From Rhodovarius crocodyli (lineage in GTDB: Bacteria > Pseudomonadota > Alphaproteobacteria > Acetobacterales > Acetobacteraceae): 64,000 nt of DNA. A program made the translations under genes and the position numbers. Positions 7,803-15,694 of the stretch are shown one piece after another; the stretch's first letter is position 1, and each line of letters begins with the position of its first letter. The stretch lies in contig NZ_SACL01000001.1 of assembly GCF_004005855.1 (NCBI RefSeq), positions 868,001-932,000 of the forward strand, written 5' to 3'. Under the pieces are notes generated by a model. That model worked only from the letters and a program-made list of their open reading frames with translations, did not search any database and was not told the DNA's origin.

Positions 7803-9128
7803 ATGACCAGCCCGAAGCAGATCAGCCTCGGCCTTTCGATGCGCTATTTGGGGTATCACGCCGCCGCCTGGCGGCACCCCTCGGCGGACCCGGACGGTGC
7901 CTCCAAGCTCAGCCACTATCGCCGCGTGGCCGAAACGGCCGAGCGGGCCAAGATGGACATGGTGTTCCTGGCCGACGGCATCGGCCTGCGCACGCGTGAC
8001 GAGCCGGAGGGTGCGCTGCGGCGCTCCCACCAGGTGTTCGAGCTGGAGCCGCTGACGCTGCTCTCGGCGCTGTCCGCGGTGACGAAGAACATCGGCCTCG
8101 TCTCCACCGCCAGCACCACCTACAACGAGCCCTATCACCTGGCGCGGAAATTCGCCTCGCTGGATCACCTCAGCGGCGGGCGCGCGGGCTGGAATATCGT
8201 CACCTCCTGGTCCGAGGTGGAGGCGCGCAACTTCAACCGCGAAAAGCACATGGACTATGAGCTGCGCTATGAGCGCGCCTCCGAGTTCGTGGATGTGGTG
8301 AAGGGGCTGTGGGACAGCTGGGAGGAAGATGCGCCGGTCTTCGACAAGGAGAGCGGGATCATGCTCGACCAGTCGAAGATGCACACGCTGTTCCACAAGG
8401 GGAAGCACTTCCAGGTGGAAGGCCCGCTGACCATCAAGCGCACGCCGCAGGGCCGGCCGGTGCTGGTGCAGGCGGGTGCGGCGGAACAGGGCATGGAGAT
8501 CGCGGCGCAGCACGCCGACGTGGTCTATTCCATGACCTTCGACATCCCCACGGGCCGCAAATATTACGAGGACCTGAAAAGCCGCATGGCCAAGTACGGC
8601 CGTGAGCGGGACGAGCTGAAGATCATGCCCGGCCTGACCACCTTCGTGGGCCGCACCCGCGCCGAGGCGCAGGCGAAGTTCGACCAGCTGAACGACCTGG
8701 TCTCGCCGGAGCTGGGCCTATCCTACCTGTACCAGACGCTGGGCGACCTCAGCGCCTTCGACGTGGACGGGCCGGTGCCTGAGCCGCCGAACGCGACCAT
8801 CAAGAGCTCCGCCGGGCGGATGCTGGCGCTGGCGCGGGAGCGGAACCTGACGATCCGCCAGCTGTACCAGACCATCACGCCCGGCTTCGGCGTGCGCTAC
8901 GTGATCGGCACGCCGGCCGACATCGTGGACAACATGCAGGAATGGATCGAAGGCGGGGCCGCCGACGGGTTCAACCTGTGCCCGCCGGTGCTGCCGCTGG
9001 ACCTGGATGAGTTCGTGGAGCTGGTGCTGCCGGAAATGCGCCGGCGCGGGCTGTTCCGCACGGAGTATGCGGGGCCGACGCTGCGGGATCAGCTGGGGCT
9101 GGCCAAGCCGAAGAACAGGTATAGCTGA
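7803..9128 (+). CDS. LLM-class flavin-dependent monooxygenase (NtaA/SnaA/DszA family)
   Basis: 441-residue FMNH2-dependent monooxygenase, 29 bases after the binding-protein gene and likely its operon partner. Family segments run in order: LGYHAAAWRHP near the start, FLADGIGLR, STASTTYNEPYHLARKFASLD, SGGRAGWNIVTSWSEVEARNF, GPLTIKRTPQGRPVLVQAGAA, and a C-terminal GTPADIVDNMQEW. Such enzymes oxidise nitrilotriacetate, EDTA, sulfonates or sulfur heterocycles; which applies cannot be told. No flavin reductase gene is visible nearby. An ABC importer plus an NtaA/EmoA-type oxygenase recalls EDTA/NTA catabolic loci (inference). Confidence 0.92.
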   Translation: MTSPKQISLGLSMRYLGYHAAAWRHPSADPDGASKLSHYRRVAETAERAKMDMVFLADGIGLRTRDEPEGALRRSHQVFELEPLTLLSALSAVTKNIGLVSTASTTYNEPYHLARKFASLDHLSGGRAGWNIVTSWSEVEARNFNREKHMDYELRYERASEFVDVVKGLWDSWEEDAPVFDKESGIMLDQSKMHTLFHKGKHFQVEGPLTIKRTPQGRPVLVQAGAAEQGMEIAAQHADVVYSMTFDIPTGRKYYEDLKSRMAKYGRERDELKIMPGLTTFVGRTRAEAQAKFDQLNDLVSPELGLSYLYQTLGDLSAFDVDGPVPEPPNATIKSSAGRMLALARERNLTIRQLYQTITPGFGVRYVIGTPADIVDNMQEWIEGGAADGFNLCPPVLPLDLDEFVELVLPEMRRRGLFRTEYAGPTLRDQLGLAKPKNRYS

Positions 9129-9129
9129 C

Positions 9130-9246
9130 GTTCTTTTTTGTAAAAAAGAACCAAAAAACTTTTGACTATTGGAGGGCGCCCCGGAGATCAGGGGCGCCCT
9201 CAAACTCATAAAAGTCTTTTTGCTTCTTTTTCGACAGAAAAAGAAG
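9130..9246. terminator. Three-hairpin bidirectional terminator-like repeat, copy D
   Basis: Lies between convergent genes. Three perfect hairpins: GTTCTTTTTT pairing with its complement (9130-9151, loop GT); a GC stem GAGGGCGCCCC with its complement (9172-9201, 8-base loop); and CTTCTTTTTC with its complement (9223-9246, loop GACA). T-rich stretches lie on both strands, so either transcript could terminate. The outer hairpins recur almost identically at 55523-55642, while the central stem there has different bases but still pairs. Confidence 0.75.
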
Positions 9247-9247
9247 A

Positions 9248-10102
9248 TCACTCCCCCAGCCTTTTCCGCACCAGCGCCGAAAACGCCCTGGCTGCCGCGC
9301 TCTGATACCGCGACGGGCACCACAGCAGCGCCGCGCTGCGGATAGGCGGCGGGTCGCCGATGGCGCGGCAGTCCAGCCCGCCGCCCACCACGCTGCGCGA
9401 CGACAGCACCGTGCCCACCGCCCCGCTGCGCACCAGCGCCAGGATGGAGCCGATGGCGTCCACCTCCGCCACCACCTTCGGCACCCAGCGGCCCTTGAGT
9501 GCCGCGTCGATCATGCGGCGGGTGGCGAAGCGTTGCGGCAGCAGGGCCAGCGGGATCTCCTCGGGCGGGGCACCGGCCAGGGGGCTGCCCTCGGCGGTGA
9601 CCAGCACCAGCGCCTCATCGAACAGGCGCAGGCAGCCCAGCCCGGCCTGACCGGCCGGGGAAAAGGCCAGGCCCAGGTCCAGCTCGCCCTCCAGCAGCCC
9701 GGCCTCGATGTCGCGGGCGATCATCTCTCGTGCGTCCACGCGGATGTGGGGGTGGGCGGAAAGGAACTCCGCCACCAGCCCCGGCATCAGGTTGGCGTGG
9801 AAGGAATGAATGACGCCCAGGCGAAGGGTGCCGCTCTCGGCGCGCTCATGCTCGGCGATGGCGGCGCGGGCGGCGGCGGCCTCGTTCAGGATGCGGGCGG
9901 CGAAGCCGCGCAGCAGATGGCCGGTTTCCGTCAGGCGCAGGCCCCGGCCGGCGCGGTCGAACAGGGTGGTGCCCAGGCTGCGCTCCAGCGCGGCCAGGTG
10001 GTGGGAGAGCGTGGCCGGCGCCAGCCCCTGCGCGGCGGCGGCGCGGCCGAGATGCCCTTCCTCGGCAATCGCCTGGAACAGCTGGAGCTGGTGCAGATCC
10101 AT
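9248..10102 (-). CDS. LysR-family transcriptional regulator (probable regulator of catB-like gene)
   Basis: 284-residue LysR protein. The HTH is in residues ~2-60 (LHQLQLFQAIAEEGHLGRAA, ATLSHHLAALERSLG), the effector-binding domain from ~88. The ATG at 10102 was chosen over one 78 bases upstream because MDLHQLQLF is the normal family start. It is divergent from the muconate cycloisomerase-like gene at 10198, the usual arrangement for LysR control of cat-type genes. A palindromic T-N11-A box lies between them at 10123-10137. Confidence 0.9.
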   Translation of the reverse strand: MDLHQLQLFQAIAEEGHLGRAAAAQGLAPATLSHHLAALERSLGTTLFDRAGRGLRLTETGHLLRGFAARILNEAAAARAAIAEHERAESGTLRLGVIHSFHANLMPGLVAEFLSAHPHIRVDAREMIARDIEAGLLEGELDLGLAFSPAGQAGLGCLRLFDEALVLVTAEGSPLAGAPPEEIPLALLPQRFATRRMIDAALKGRWVPKVVAEVDAIGSILALVRSGAVGTVLSSRSVVGGGLDCRAIGDPPPIRSAALLWCPSRYQSAAARAFSALVRKRLGE

Positions 10103-10122
10103 TAGAAATCTTCGAACAATCC

Positions 10123-10137
10123 ATTCGCCAGGCGGAT
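10123..10137. promoter_or_regulatory. Candidate LysR operator (T-N11-A)
   Basis: ATTCGCC-A-GGCGGAT, an inverted repeat with one mismatch that contains T-N11-A (T10124, A10136). It lies 20 bases upstream of lysR and 60 upstream of the catB-like ATG, a position suited to divergent control and autoregulation. Confidence 0.5.
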
Positions 10138-10197
10138 ATTGATCGAACAGCGCGGCATGGCCAGTGTTTTCCGCAAGCAATCACGGAGGAACGGGCC

Positions 10198-11337
10198 ATG
10201 CTGCCCATCGAGCGCATCGAGGCGATCCCCGCCCGCGTGCCCACCATCCGCCCGCATCACCTGTCCTTCGCCACCGTGGATGCGATGGATGTGGTGATCG
10301 TGCGCGTCACCGCCGGCGGCATCGAGGGCTATGGCGAGGCCAGCACCATCGGCGGGCCGCGCTGGGGCGAGGAAAGCCCGGAGGGCATCGCGGCCATCGC
10401 CGGACACTATCTGGCAGAGGTAATGCTGGGCCAGGACGCCATGGCGCTGAACGCCGCCGAGGACCGCATCGCCCGCGCCGTGCGCGGCAACTACTTCGCC
10501 AAGGCAGCGCTGTGCATGGCGATCCATGACGTGGTGGCGCGGGCAAAGGGCATGCGGCTGGCCGACCTGCTGGGCGGCCCGCTTTCCACCGCCCTGCCCC
10601 TGGCCTGGACGCTGGCCAGCGGTGACACCGCGCGCGACATCGAGGAAGGCGAGCGCATGCTGGGCCTGCGCCGCCACCGTGACTTCAAGCTGAAGATCGG
10701 CGCCAAGGCGCCCGAGGTGGATGTGGCGCATGTCTCGGCCATCGCGCGGGCCTTCGCGGGGCGGGCCTCCATCCGGGTGGATGTGAACCAGGCCTGGGAT
10801 GAGCCCACCGCCGCGCGCTGGCTGCCGGCTTTGAGCGATGCGGGCGTGACCATGGCCGAGCAGCCGGTGGCGGGCTGGAACGTGCCCGCCATGGCCCGGC
10901 TGCAGCGCGCCAACCCGCGCCTGGCCATCATGGGTGACGAGGGCATTGCGACCCCACAGGACGCCCAGCGCCATGTGACGGAGGCCGCCTGCCACGCCGT
11001 GGCGCTGAAGCCCGCCAAGCATGGCGGCGTGGCCGGCACCCGCGCGGTGGCCGCCATCGCGCGCACGGCGGGGCTCGGCCTGTATGGCGGCACGATGCTG
11101 GAGGGGACGATCGGCACGCTGGCGTCCCTGCATCTGTATTCGACCTTGGGCGAATACGCCTGGGGCACGGAACTGTTCGGGCCGCTGCTGCTGCGCGACA
11201 GCCTGGCCACCACCGCGATCGAGGTGCGGGACTTCGCGATCCACCTGCCGGAGGGGCCGGGCATCGGCACCGGCCTGGATGCCGACAAGCTGGAGCATTT
11301 CCGCACCGACCGCCGCCGCACGCTGGTGCCGGCCTGA
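10198..11337 (+). CDS. catB: Muconate cycloisomerase-like enzyme (enolase superfamily, CatB-like)
   Basis: 379 residues, matching CatB over nearly its whole length: IERIEAI at the start, PTIRP, GEASTIGG, ESPEGI, WTLASGDTARDI, LRRHRDFKLKIGA, RVDVNQAWDE, YGGTMLEGTIGTLAS and WGTELFGPLLL. Enolase-superfamily catalytic residues are present: K164/K166 (KLK), metal ligands D195, E221 and D247, and K271. CatB cycloisomerises cis,cis-muconate to muconolactone in the ortho-cleavage branch of the beta-ketoadipate pathway. catA and catC are not in the window; instead a Bug binding protein follows, so a related substrate is possible. An AGGAGG-like site (CGGAGG) precedes the ATG. Confidence 0.85.
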   Translation: MLPIERIEAIPARVPTIRPHHLSFATVDAMDVVIVRVTAGGIEGYGEASTIGGPRWGEESPEGIAAIAGHYLAEVMLGQDAMALNAAEDRIARAVRGNYFAKAALCMAIHDVVARAKGMRLADLLGGPLSTALPLAWTLASGDTARDIEEGERMLGLRRHRDFKLKIGAKAPEVDVAHVSAIARAFAGRASIRVDVNQAWDEPTAARWLPALSDAGVTMAEQPVAGWNVPAMARLQRANPRLAIMGDEGIATPQDAQRHVTEAACHAVALKPAKHGGVAGTRAVAAIARTAGLGLYGGTMLEGTIGTLASLHLYSTLGEYAWGTELFGPLLLRDSLATTAIEVRDFAIHLPEGPGIGTGLDADKLEHFRTDRRRTLVPA

Positions 11338-11363
11338 ATTGCGTTAACGAGGAAACGAAAAGA

Positions 11364-12314
11364 ATGAACCGTCGCTCTCTGCTGGCCTTACCCGGACTGC
11401 TGGCTACCCCTGCCCTGGCGCAGAATTGGCCCACCCGGCCGCTGCGGCTGATCGTGCCCTTCCCGCCCGGCGGCGCCATCGATGCGATGACGCGGCTGCT
11501 GGCGCCGGCCATGGCCGATGCGCTGGGCCAGCCCTGCGTGGTGGAGAATCGCGGCGGCGCCGGCGGCACCATCGGCACGGAGGCCGCGGCGCGATCCGGT
11601 GACCAGGCGACGCTGCTCATGGTCTCCATGGCGCATGCGGTGAACCCGGCGCTGTACCCGCGCCTGCCCTATGACCCCGCCGACCTGGTGGCGGTGGCGC
11701 CGGTCGCGGTGGTGCCGAACCTGCTGGTGGTGCCGGCGGCCAGCCCGATCCGGGATGTGCGCGGGTTGATCGACGCTGCGAAGGCGCGGCCGGGGCAGAT
11801 TTCCTATGCCTCGGCGGGGAACGGCACGTCGATCCATCTGGCAGGCGCGCTGTTCTGCGCGAGCGCGCGGGTGGAGATGACGCATATCCCGTATCGCGGC
11901 TCGGGGCCGGCCATCGCGGATCTGCTGGCGGGGCGGGTGGACACGATGTTCGACAGCGTGACGTCCTCGGCACCGCATATCGCCAGCGGCCGGCTGCGGG
12001 TGCTGGCGGCGACGACCACACGGCGCGCCCAGGCGTATCCGGATTTGCCGACGGTGGCGGAGGCGGGGCTGCCCGGTTACGCGGTGGACCCGTGGTTCGC
12101 GATGCTGGCGCCGAAGGATTTGCCGGGAGCGGCGCGGGAGAAGGTGGAAGCGGCGGTGCTGGCGGCGATGCGGGATGGGGGGATTCGCGAGAAATTCGCG
12201 GGGATCGGGGCGGAGCCGATGGAAGGCGGCGCCGACAGCCTGCAGCGGCTGATCGAGGCGGAGACGGTGAAGTGGGGAACCGTGGTGCGGGAGGCGGGGA
12301 TCAGGGCGGATTGA
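11364..12314 (+). CDS. Bug-family (tripartite tricarboxylate transporter) substrate-binding protein
   Basis: 316-residue exported binding protein. The signal peptide (MNRRSLLALPGLLATPALAQ) is cleaved near residue 20. The Bug fold follows: RLIVPFPPGGAIDAMTR at ~29-45, GQPCVVENRGGAGG, an HIPYRGSGPAIADLL loop and DLPTVAEAGLPGY. Members bind carboxylates or aromatic acids in the periplasm. It starts 26 bases after the catB-like gene and is probably co-transcribed, so an aromatic-derived dicarboxylate is a plausible ligand. No TctA/TctB membrane partners are nearby. Confidence 0.92.
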   Translation: MNRRSLLALPGLLATPALAQNWPTRPLRLIVPFPPGGAIDAMTRLLAPAMADALGQPCVVENRGGAGGTIGTEAAARSGDQATLLMVSMAHAVNPALYPRLPYDPADLVAVAPVAVVPNLLVVPAASPIRDVRGLIDAAKARPGQISYASAGNGTSIHLAGALFCASARVEMTHIPYRGSGPAIADLLAGRVDTMFDSVTSSAPHIASGRLRVLAATTTRRAQAYPDLPTVAEAGLPGYAVDPWFAMLAPKDLPGAAREKVEAAVLAAMRDGGIREKFAGIGAEPMEGGADSLQRLIEAETVKWGTVVREAGIRAD

Positions 12315-12347
12315 TCCGCCCCCACCGCCACAAAACCATCACGACAC

Positions 12348-12382
12348 AAAAAAGCCCGGAGCATTCTAGAATGCTGCCGGGC
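12348..12382 (-). terminator. Intrinsic terminator of the tRNA-Ala transcript
   Basis: On the minus strand, a long hairpin with outer arms GCCCGG/CCGGGC (12382-12354) encloses the perfect 16-base palindrome AGCATTCTAGAATGCT (12360-12375) and is followed by six T. It lies 31 bases beyond the tRNA 3' end. Confidence 0.85.
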
Positions 12383-12412
12383 CGGCGGTGGCTCTCAAGC
12401 CATTGAAACACC

Positions 12413-12488
<76 letters not shown>

Positions 12489-12597
12489 ACCGGGTGTGGG
12501 CGGGCTAATAGCGCCCCCAGCGACACCCCGCAACCCCTTCCCCCCAACCTTTTGCGCATCTAGTTTGCAACGCAGAACAGCGTGAGGTTCCCGTCCG

Positions 12598-13308
12598 ATG
12601 GGCAAGGTCTATCCCGACGCCAAATCCGCCATGGCCGGCATCCTGCAGGATGGCCAGACAATCCTCTCCGGTGGCTTCGGCCTGTGCGGCATTCCGTCCG
12701 CACTGATCGACGCCATCGCCGCCTCAGGCGTGAAGGGGCTGACGGTCGTGTCCAACAATGCGGGCATCGACAATGAAGGGCTCGGCAAGCTGCTGCGCAC
12801 CCATCAGATCAGGAAGATGGTCGCGAGCTATGTCGGCGAGAACGGCGAGTTCGAGCGCCAGTATCTGGCGGGTGAGCTGGAGGTGGAGTTCAACCCGCAG
12901 GGCACGCTGGCCGAACGCTGCCGCGCCGGCGGCGCCGGCATCCCGGCCTTCTACACCAAGACCGGCGTCGGCACCGCGATCGCGGAGGGCAAGCCCACCG
13001 CCGTGTTCGATGGCGAGACCTATCTGCAGGAACGCGGCATCTTCGGTGACGTCGCCATCGTCCACGCCTGGAAGGGCGACACCGAGGGCAACCTGATCTA
13101 CCGGCACACCGCGCGGAACTTCAACCCGGTGATGGCCACCGCCGCGAAGATCACCGTGGCGCAGGTCGAGCACCTGGTGCCCGCCGGCACGCTGGACCCG
13201 GACAGCATCCACACCCCCGGCATCTTCATCAAGCGCATCGTGGAACTGCCCCAGGGCTACGAGAAGCTGATCGAGAAGCGCACCACCCGCAAGCGCGACG
13301 CGGCCTGA
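12598..13308 (+). CDS. scoA: 3-oxoacid CoA-transferase subunit A
   Basis: 236 residues. The glycine-rich CoA-transferase signature GGFGLCGIP is at ~26-34; SNNAG, SYVGENGEFERQYLAGELEVE, PQGTLAERCRAGGAGIPAFYT and NLIYRHTARNFNP follow. The SYVGEN segment favours succinyl-CoA:acetoacetate transferase (ScoA) over 3-oxoadipate transferase (PcaI), although a catB-like gene is nearby. Together with the next gene, 12 bases downstream, it transfers CoA from succinyl-CoA to acetoacetate, feeding ketone bodies into the TCA cycle. Confidence 0.92.
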   Translation: MGKVYPDAKSAMAGILQDGQTILSGGFGLCGIPSALIDAIAASGVKGLTVVSNNAGIDNEGLGKLLRTHQIRKMVASYVGENGEFERQYLAGELEVEFNPQGTLAERCRAGGAGIPAFYTKTGVGTAIAEGKPTAVFDGETYLQERGIFGDVAIVHAWKGDTEGNLIYRHTARNFNPVMATAAKITVAQVEHLVPAGTLDPDSIHTPGIFIKRIVELPQGYEKLIEKRTTRKRDAA

Positions 13309-13320
13309 GGAGAGACGACC

Positions 13321-13962
13321 ATGGCCTGGAATCGTGACCAGATGGCCGCCCGCGCGGCGCGTGAGCTGGAAGACGGCTTCTATGTGAACCTCGGCATCGG
13401 CATCCCGACGCTGGTGGCCAACCACATCCCCGACGGCATCTCCGTGCAGCTGCAGAGCGAGAACGGCATGCTGGGCATCGGCCCCTTCCCCTTCGAGGGC
13501 GAGGAAGATGCGGACCTGATCAACGCCGGCAAGCAGACCGTGTCGATGCTGCCGACCACCTCGATCTTCTCCTCCGCTGATTCCTTCGGGATGATCCGCG
13601 GCGGGCACATCGACCTGTCCATCCTGGGCGCGCTGCAGGTGGCCGAGAACGGCGACCTGGCGAACTGGATGGTGCCGGGCAAGATGGTGAAGGGCATGGG
13701 CGGCGCCATGGACCTGGTGGCCGGCGTGAAGCGCGTGATCGTGCTGATGGAACACACCGCCGGCGGCAAGCCCAAGCTGCTGAACAGCTGCACCCTGCCG
13801 CTGACCGGCCAGCGCGTGGTGGACACGCTGGTGACCGACCTCGGCTTCTTCACCATCGACAAGAAGGGCGACGGCGGCATCACGCTGATGGAGCTGGCCG
13901 ATGGCGTGACGGTGGATGAGGTGAAGGCCAAGACGGAAGCCCCCTTCAAGGTCGGCTTCTGA
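13321..13962 (+). CDS. scoB: 3-oxoacid CoA-transferase subunit B
   Basis: 213-residue catalytic subunit. [18 protein letters not shown] is followed by the SENGMLG motif, whose glutamate (E47) forms the glutamyl-CoA thioester intermediate. [14 protein letters not shown] and [21 protein letters not shown] are family hallmarks. RBS GAGG sits ahead of the ATG at 13321. Its stop abuts the stop of the convergent methyltransferase gene without a spacer. Confidence 0.94.
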   Translation: MAWNRDQMAARAARELEDGFYVNLGIGIPTLVANHIPDGISVQLQSENGMLGIGPFPFEGEEDADLINAGKQTVSMLPTTSIFSSADSFGMIRGGHIDLSILGALQVAENGDLANWMVPGKMVKGMGGAMDLVAGVKRVIVLMEHTAGGKPKLLNSCTLPLTGQRVVDTLVTDLGFFTIDKKGDGGITLMELADGVTVDEVKAKTEAPFKVGF

Positions 13963-14928
13963 TCAGCCCCGCGCTGCCGCGGCGATGACCGCATCCGCCA
14001 TCTCGCGGATGCAGTCATGGCGGCGGCAGACCAGATATTCGTCGATGTTGCGCCGCAGCCTGGCCACGCGCCGCCGCACCGGGCTGCCGGACAGCAGATA
14101 GGCGAGCGGCCGGGAGTCGCTGGTCACCAGCTGCCGCAGCCGCGCGGCCAGCGCGGCATCGGCGCCTGTCGGGGGCTCGTCATCCGGCCGCCATTTCCGC
14201 AGCACCAGAGAGGTGCCGCGGCCCTGCATCACCGTAAAGCCGCATCGCCAGGCCAGCAGCGCCAGGGTCTCCGGCGTGAAGTTCCAGATATGCGCGGTGT
14301 GGAACAGGTTGGCGGCCTGTTTCCGGGTGGCGGACAGGTCCGGCACCTCCAGGAACAGCAGCCCGTCCCCGGCGAGCCACCTATGGGCCAGGCGCAGCGC
14401 GCCCCAGGGGTCCGCCAGATGCTCCAGCACATGGTTCAGCGTGACCAGATCCAGGCTGCCCGGCATCACCTTCAGCGTCTCGAAGCCACCGCTCTCCACC
14501 TCGGCGCCATAGGTGCGGCGGGCGAATTCGGCATAGCCGAGATTGGGTTCGATGCCGCGCGCGCGGAACCCCATCCGGCCCATGACATGCACGAGCTCGC
14601 CGGAGGAAGCGCCGATATCCAGCACCCGCCCACCCGCCGGCAGCAGGGGCGCCAGCCGCGCGGCCCGGGCCAGCGCGCCGCGCACCGCCCGCAGCGCGTG
14701 CTTGCGCTTGGGCTCCCACCCGCCCTTGTAGTCCAGCCGGTAGCGCGTGGCGTAGAAGGCGGCCGTCTCCTCCGCGCTCGGCAGCGGGTGGTGGCTGACC
14801 AGCCCGCAGCCGGTGCACAGCACCGTGGTCAACGGCGTGAAGCCGCGGCCGCGCGTGGCCAGCACCTCTCGCTCGGTGCCGCCGCACAGGCGGCAGGGGG
14901 TGGTGGCGAATGGCGTGCCGGCGCGCAT
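13963..14928 (-). CDS. Class I SAM-dependent methyltransferase with N-terminal zinc-ribbon
   Basis: 321 residues. Two CxxC pairs near the start (CRLCGG and CTGCG) suggest a small zinc-binding region like that of C-methyltransferases of sugar pathways. Motif I is VLDIGASSGELVHVM (~96-110), motif II around IEPNLGYAEFA, motif IV LVTLNHVLEHLADPW. The ATG at 14928 follows AGGGAG at proper distance and is preferred over the upstream GTG. The substrate is unknown. No sugar or LPS genes flank it. Confidence 0.82.
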   Translation of the reverse strand: MRAGTPFATTPCRLCGGTEREVLATRGRGFTPLTTVLCTGCGLVSHHPLPSAEETAAFYATRYRLDYKGGWEPKRKHALRAVRGALARAARLAPLLPAGGRVLDIGASSGELVHVMGRMGFRARGIEPNLGYAEFARRTYGAEVESGGFETLKVMPGSLDLVTLNHVLEHLADPWGALRLAHRWLAGDGLLFLEVPDLSATRKQAANLFHTAHIWNFTPETLALLAWRCGFTVMQGRGTSLVLRKWRPDDEPPTGADAALAARLRQLVTSDSRPLAYLLSGSPVRRRVARLRRNIDEYLVCRRHDCIREMADAVIAAAARG

Positions 14929-14990
14929 GGCGATCTCCCTCATGGCCCTGGGGCTGTAGAAGGCCGGCGGCACGCCGCGCTGATGCGGCC

Positions 14991-15008
14991 TGTCAGCGCA
15001 TTGTCAGC
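14991..15008 (+). promoter_or_regulatory. Direct repeat TGTCAGC, candidate response-regulator site
   Basis: TGTCAGC at 14991 and again at 15002, start-to-start spacing 11 bases, one helical turn. Such tandem half-sites are typical for OmpR/PhoB-family regulators. It lies 24 bases ahead of the response-regulator ATG, suggesting autoregulation. Confidence 0.45.
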
Positions 15009-15031
15009 CAAGGCAGGCTAAGGAGCGGGTG

Positions 15032-15694
15032 ATGAAAATCCTGCTGGTGGAAGACGAGACCGAGATCGCCCGCGACCTGGCCCGCGTGCTGACGGGCGCG
15101 GGCTTCGCGGTGGAACACGCGCCCGATGGCGACACCGCCTGGCAGCGCGGCGGGGTGGAGCCCTTCGACGCCGCCCTGCTGGACCTCGGCCTGCCGCGCA
15201 TCGACGGGCTGTCGCTGATCCGGCGCTGGCGGGCGGAGGGGGTGGGCTTTCCCATCCTGGTGCTCTCCGCGCGCGGGGGTTGGACCACGCGCGTGGAGGC
15301 GATCGATGCCGGCGCCGATGATTTCCTGGTGAAGCCCTTCGTGATGGAGGAGCTGGTCAGCCGCCTGCGGGCGGTGCTGCGGCGCGCGGCAGGGGCGGCG
15401 GCGAATGTGCTGGTGGCCGGTCCCCTCGCGCTCGACCTGCGCGGCCGGCGCCTGACGCTGGATGGCCGGCCGGTGGAGCTGACGCCGCTGGAATTCCGCC
15501 TGCTGGCCTATCTGATGCACCACCCGGGCCGCGCCGTGCACCAGACCGAACTGACCGAGCACCTCTACGCCGAGGAAGCCGAGCGCGGTGACAATGCGGT
15601 GGAGGCGCTGGTGGCCCGGCTGCGCCGCAAGATCGGCGCCGAGACCATCCGCACCCGGCGCGGCCATGGCTATGTGCTGGGGGGTTCGGGCTGA
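15032..15694 (+). CDS. OmpR-family response regulator (PhoP-like)
   Basis: 220 residues. The receiver domain has acidic pocket E8/D9 and phospho-acceptor D51 (ALLDLGLP), LSA at the switch position and K100 region VKPF. The C-terminal winged helix (~125-218) has LTPLEFRLLAYLM and the recognition region VEALVARLRRKIG. The ATG at 15032 is preferred to the GTG one codon earlier because AGGAG lies six bases upstream. It overlaps the histidine kinase by one base (TGATG). The kinase's PhoQ-like H-box suggests a PhoPQ-like envelope or cation sensor. Confidence 0.92.
   Translation: MKILLVEDETEIARDLARVLTGAGFAVEHAPDGDTAWQRGGVEPFDAALLDLGLPRIDGLSLIRRWRAEGVGFPILVLSARGGWTTRVEAIDAGADDFLVKPFVMEELVSRLRAVLRRAAGAAANVLVAGPLALDLRGRRLTLDGRPVELTPLEFRLLAYLMHHPGRAVHQTELTEHLYAEEAERGDNAVEALVARLRRKIGAETIRTRRGHGYVLGGSG

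Noticed and set aside
12360-12375. The 16-base palindrome near tRNA-Ala as an integration attachment site
   Set aside because: It is the core of an intrinsic terminator with a T-run on the tRNA's strand, and no integrase or duplicated tRNA end is present.
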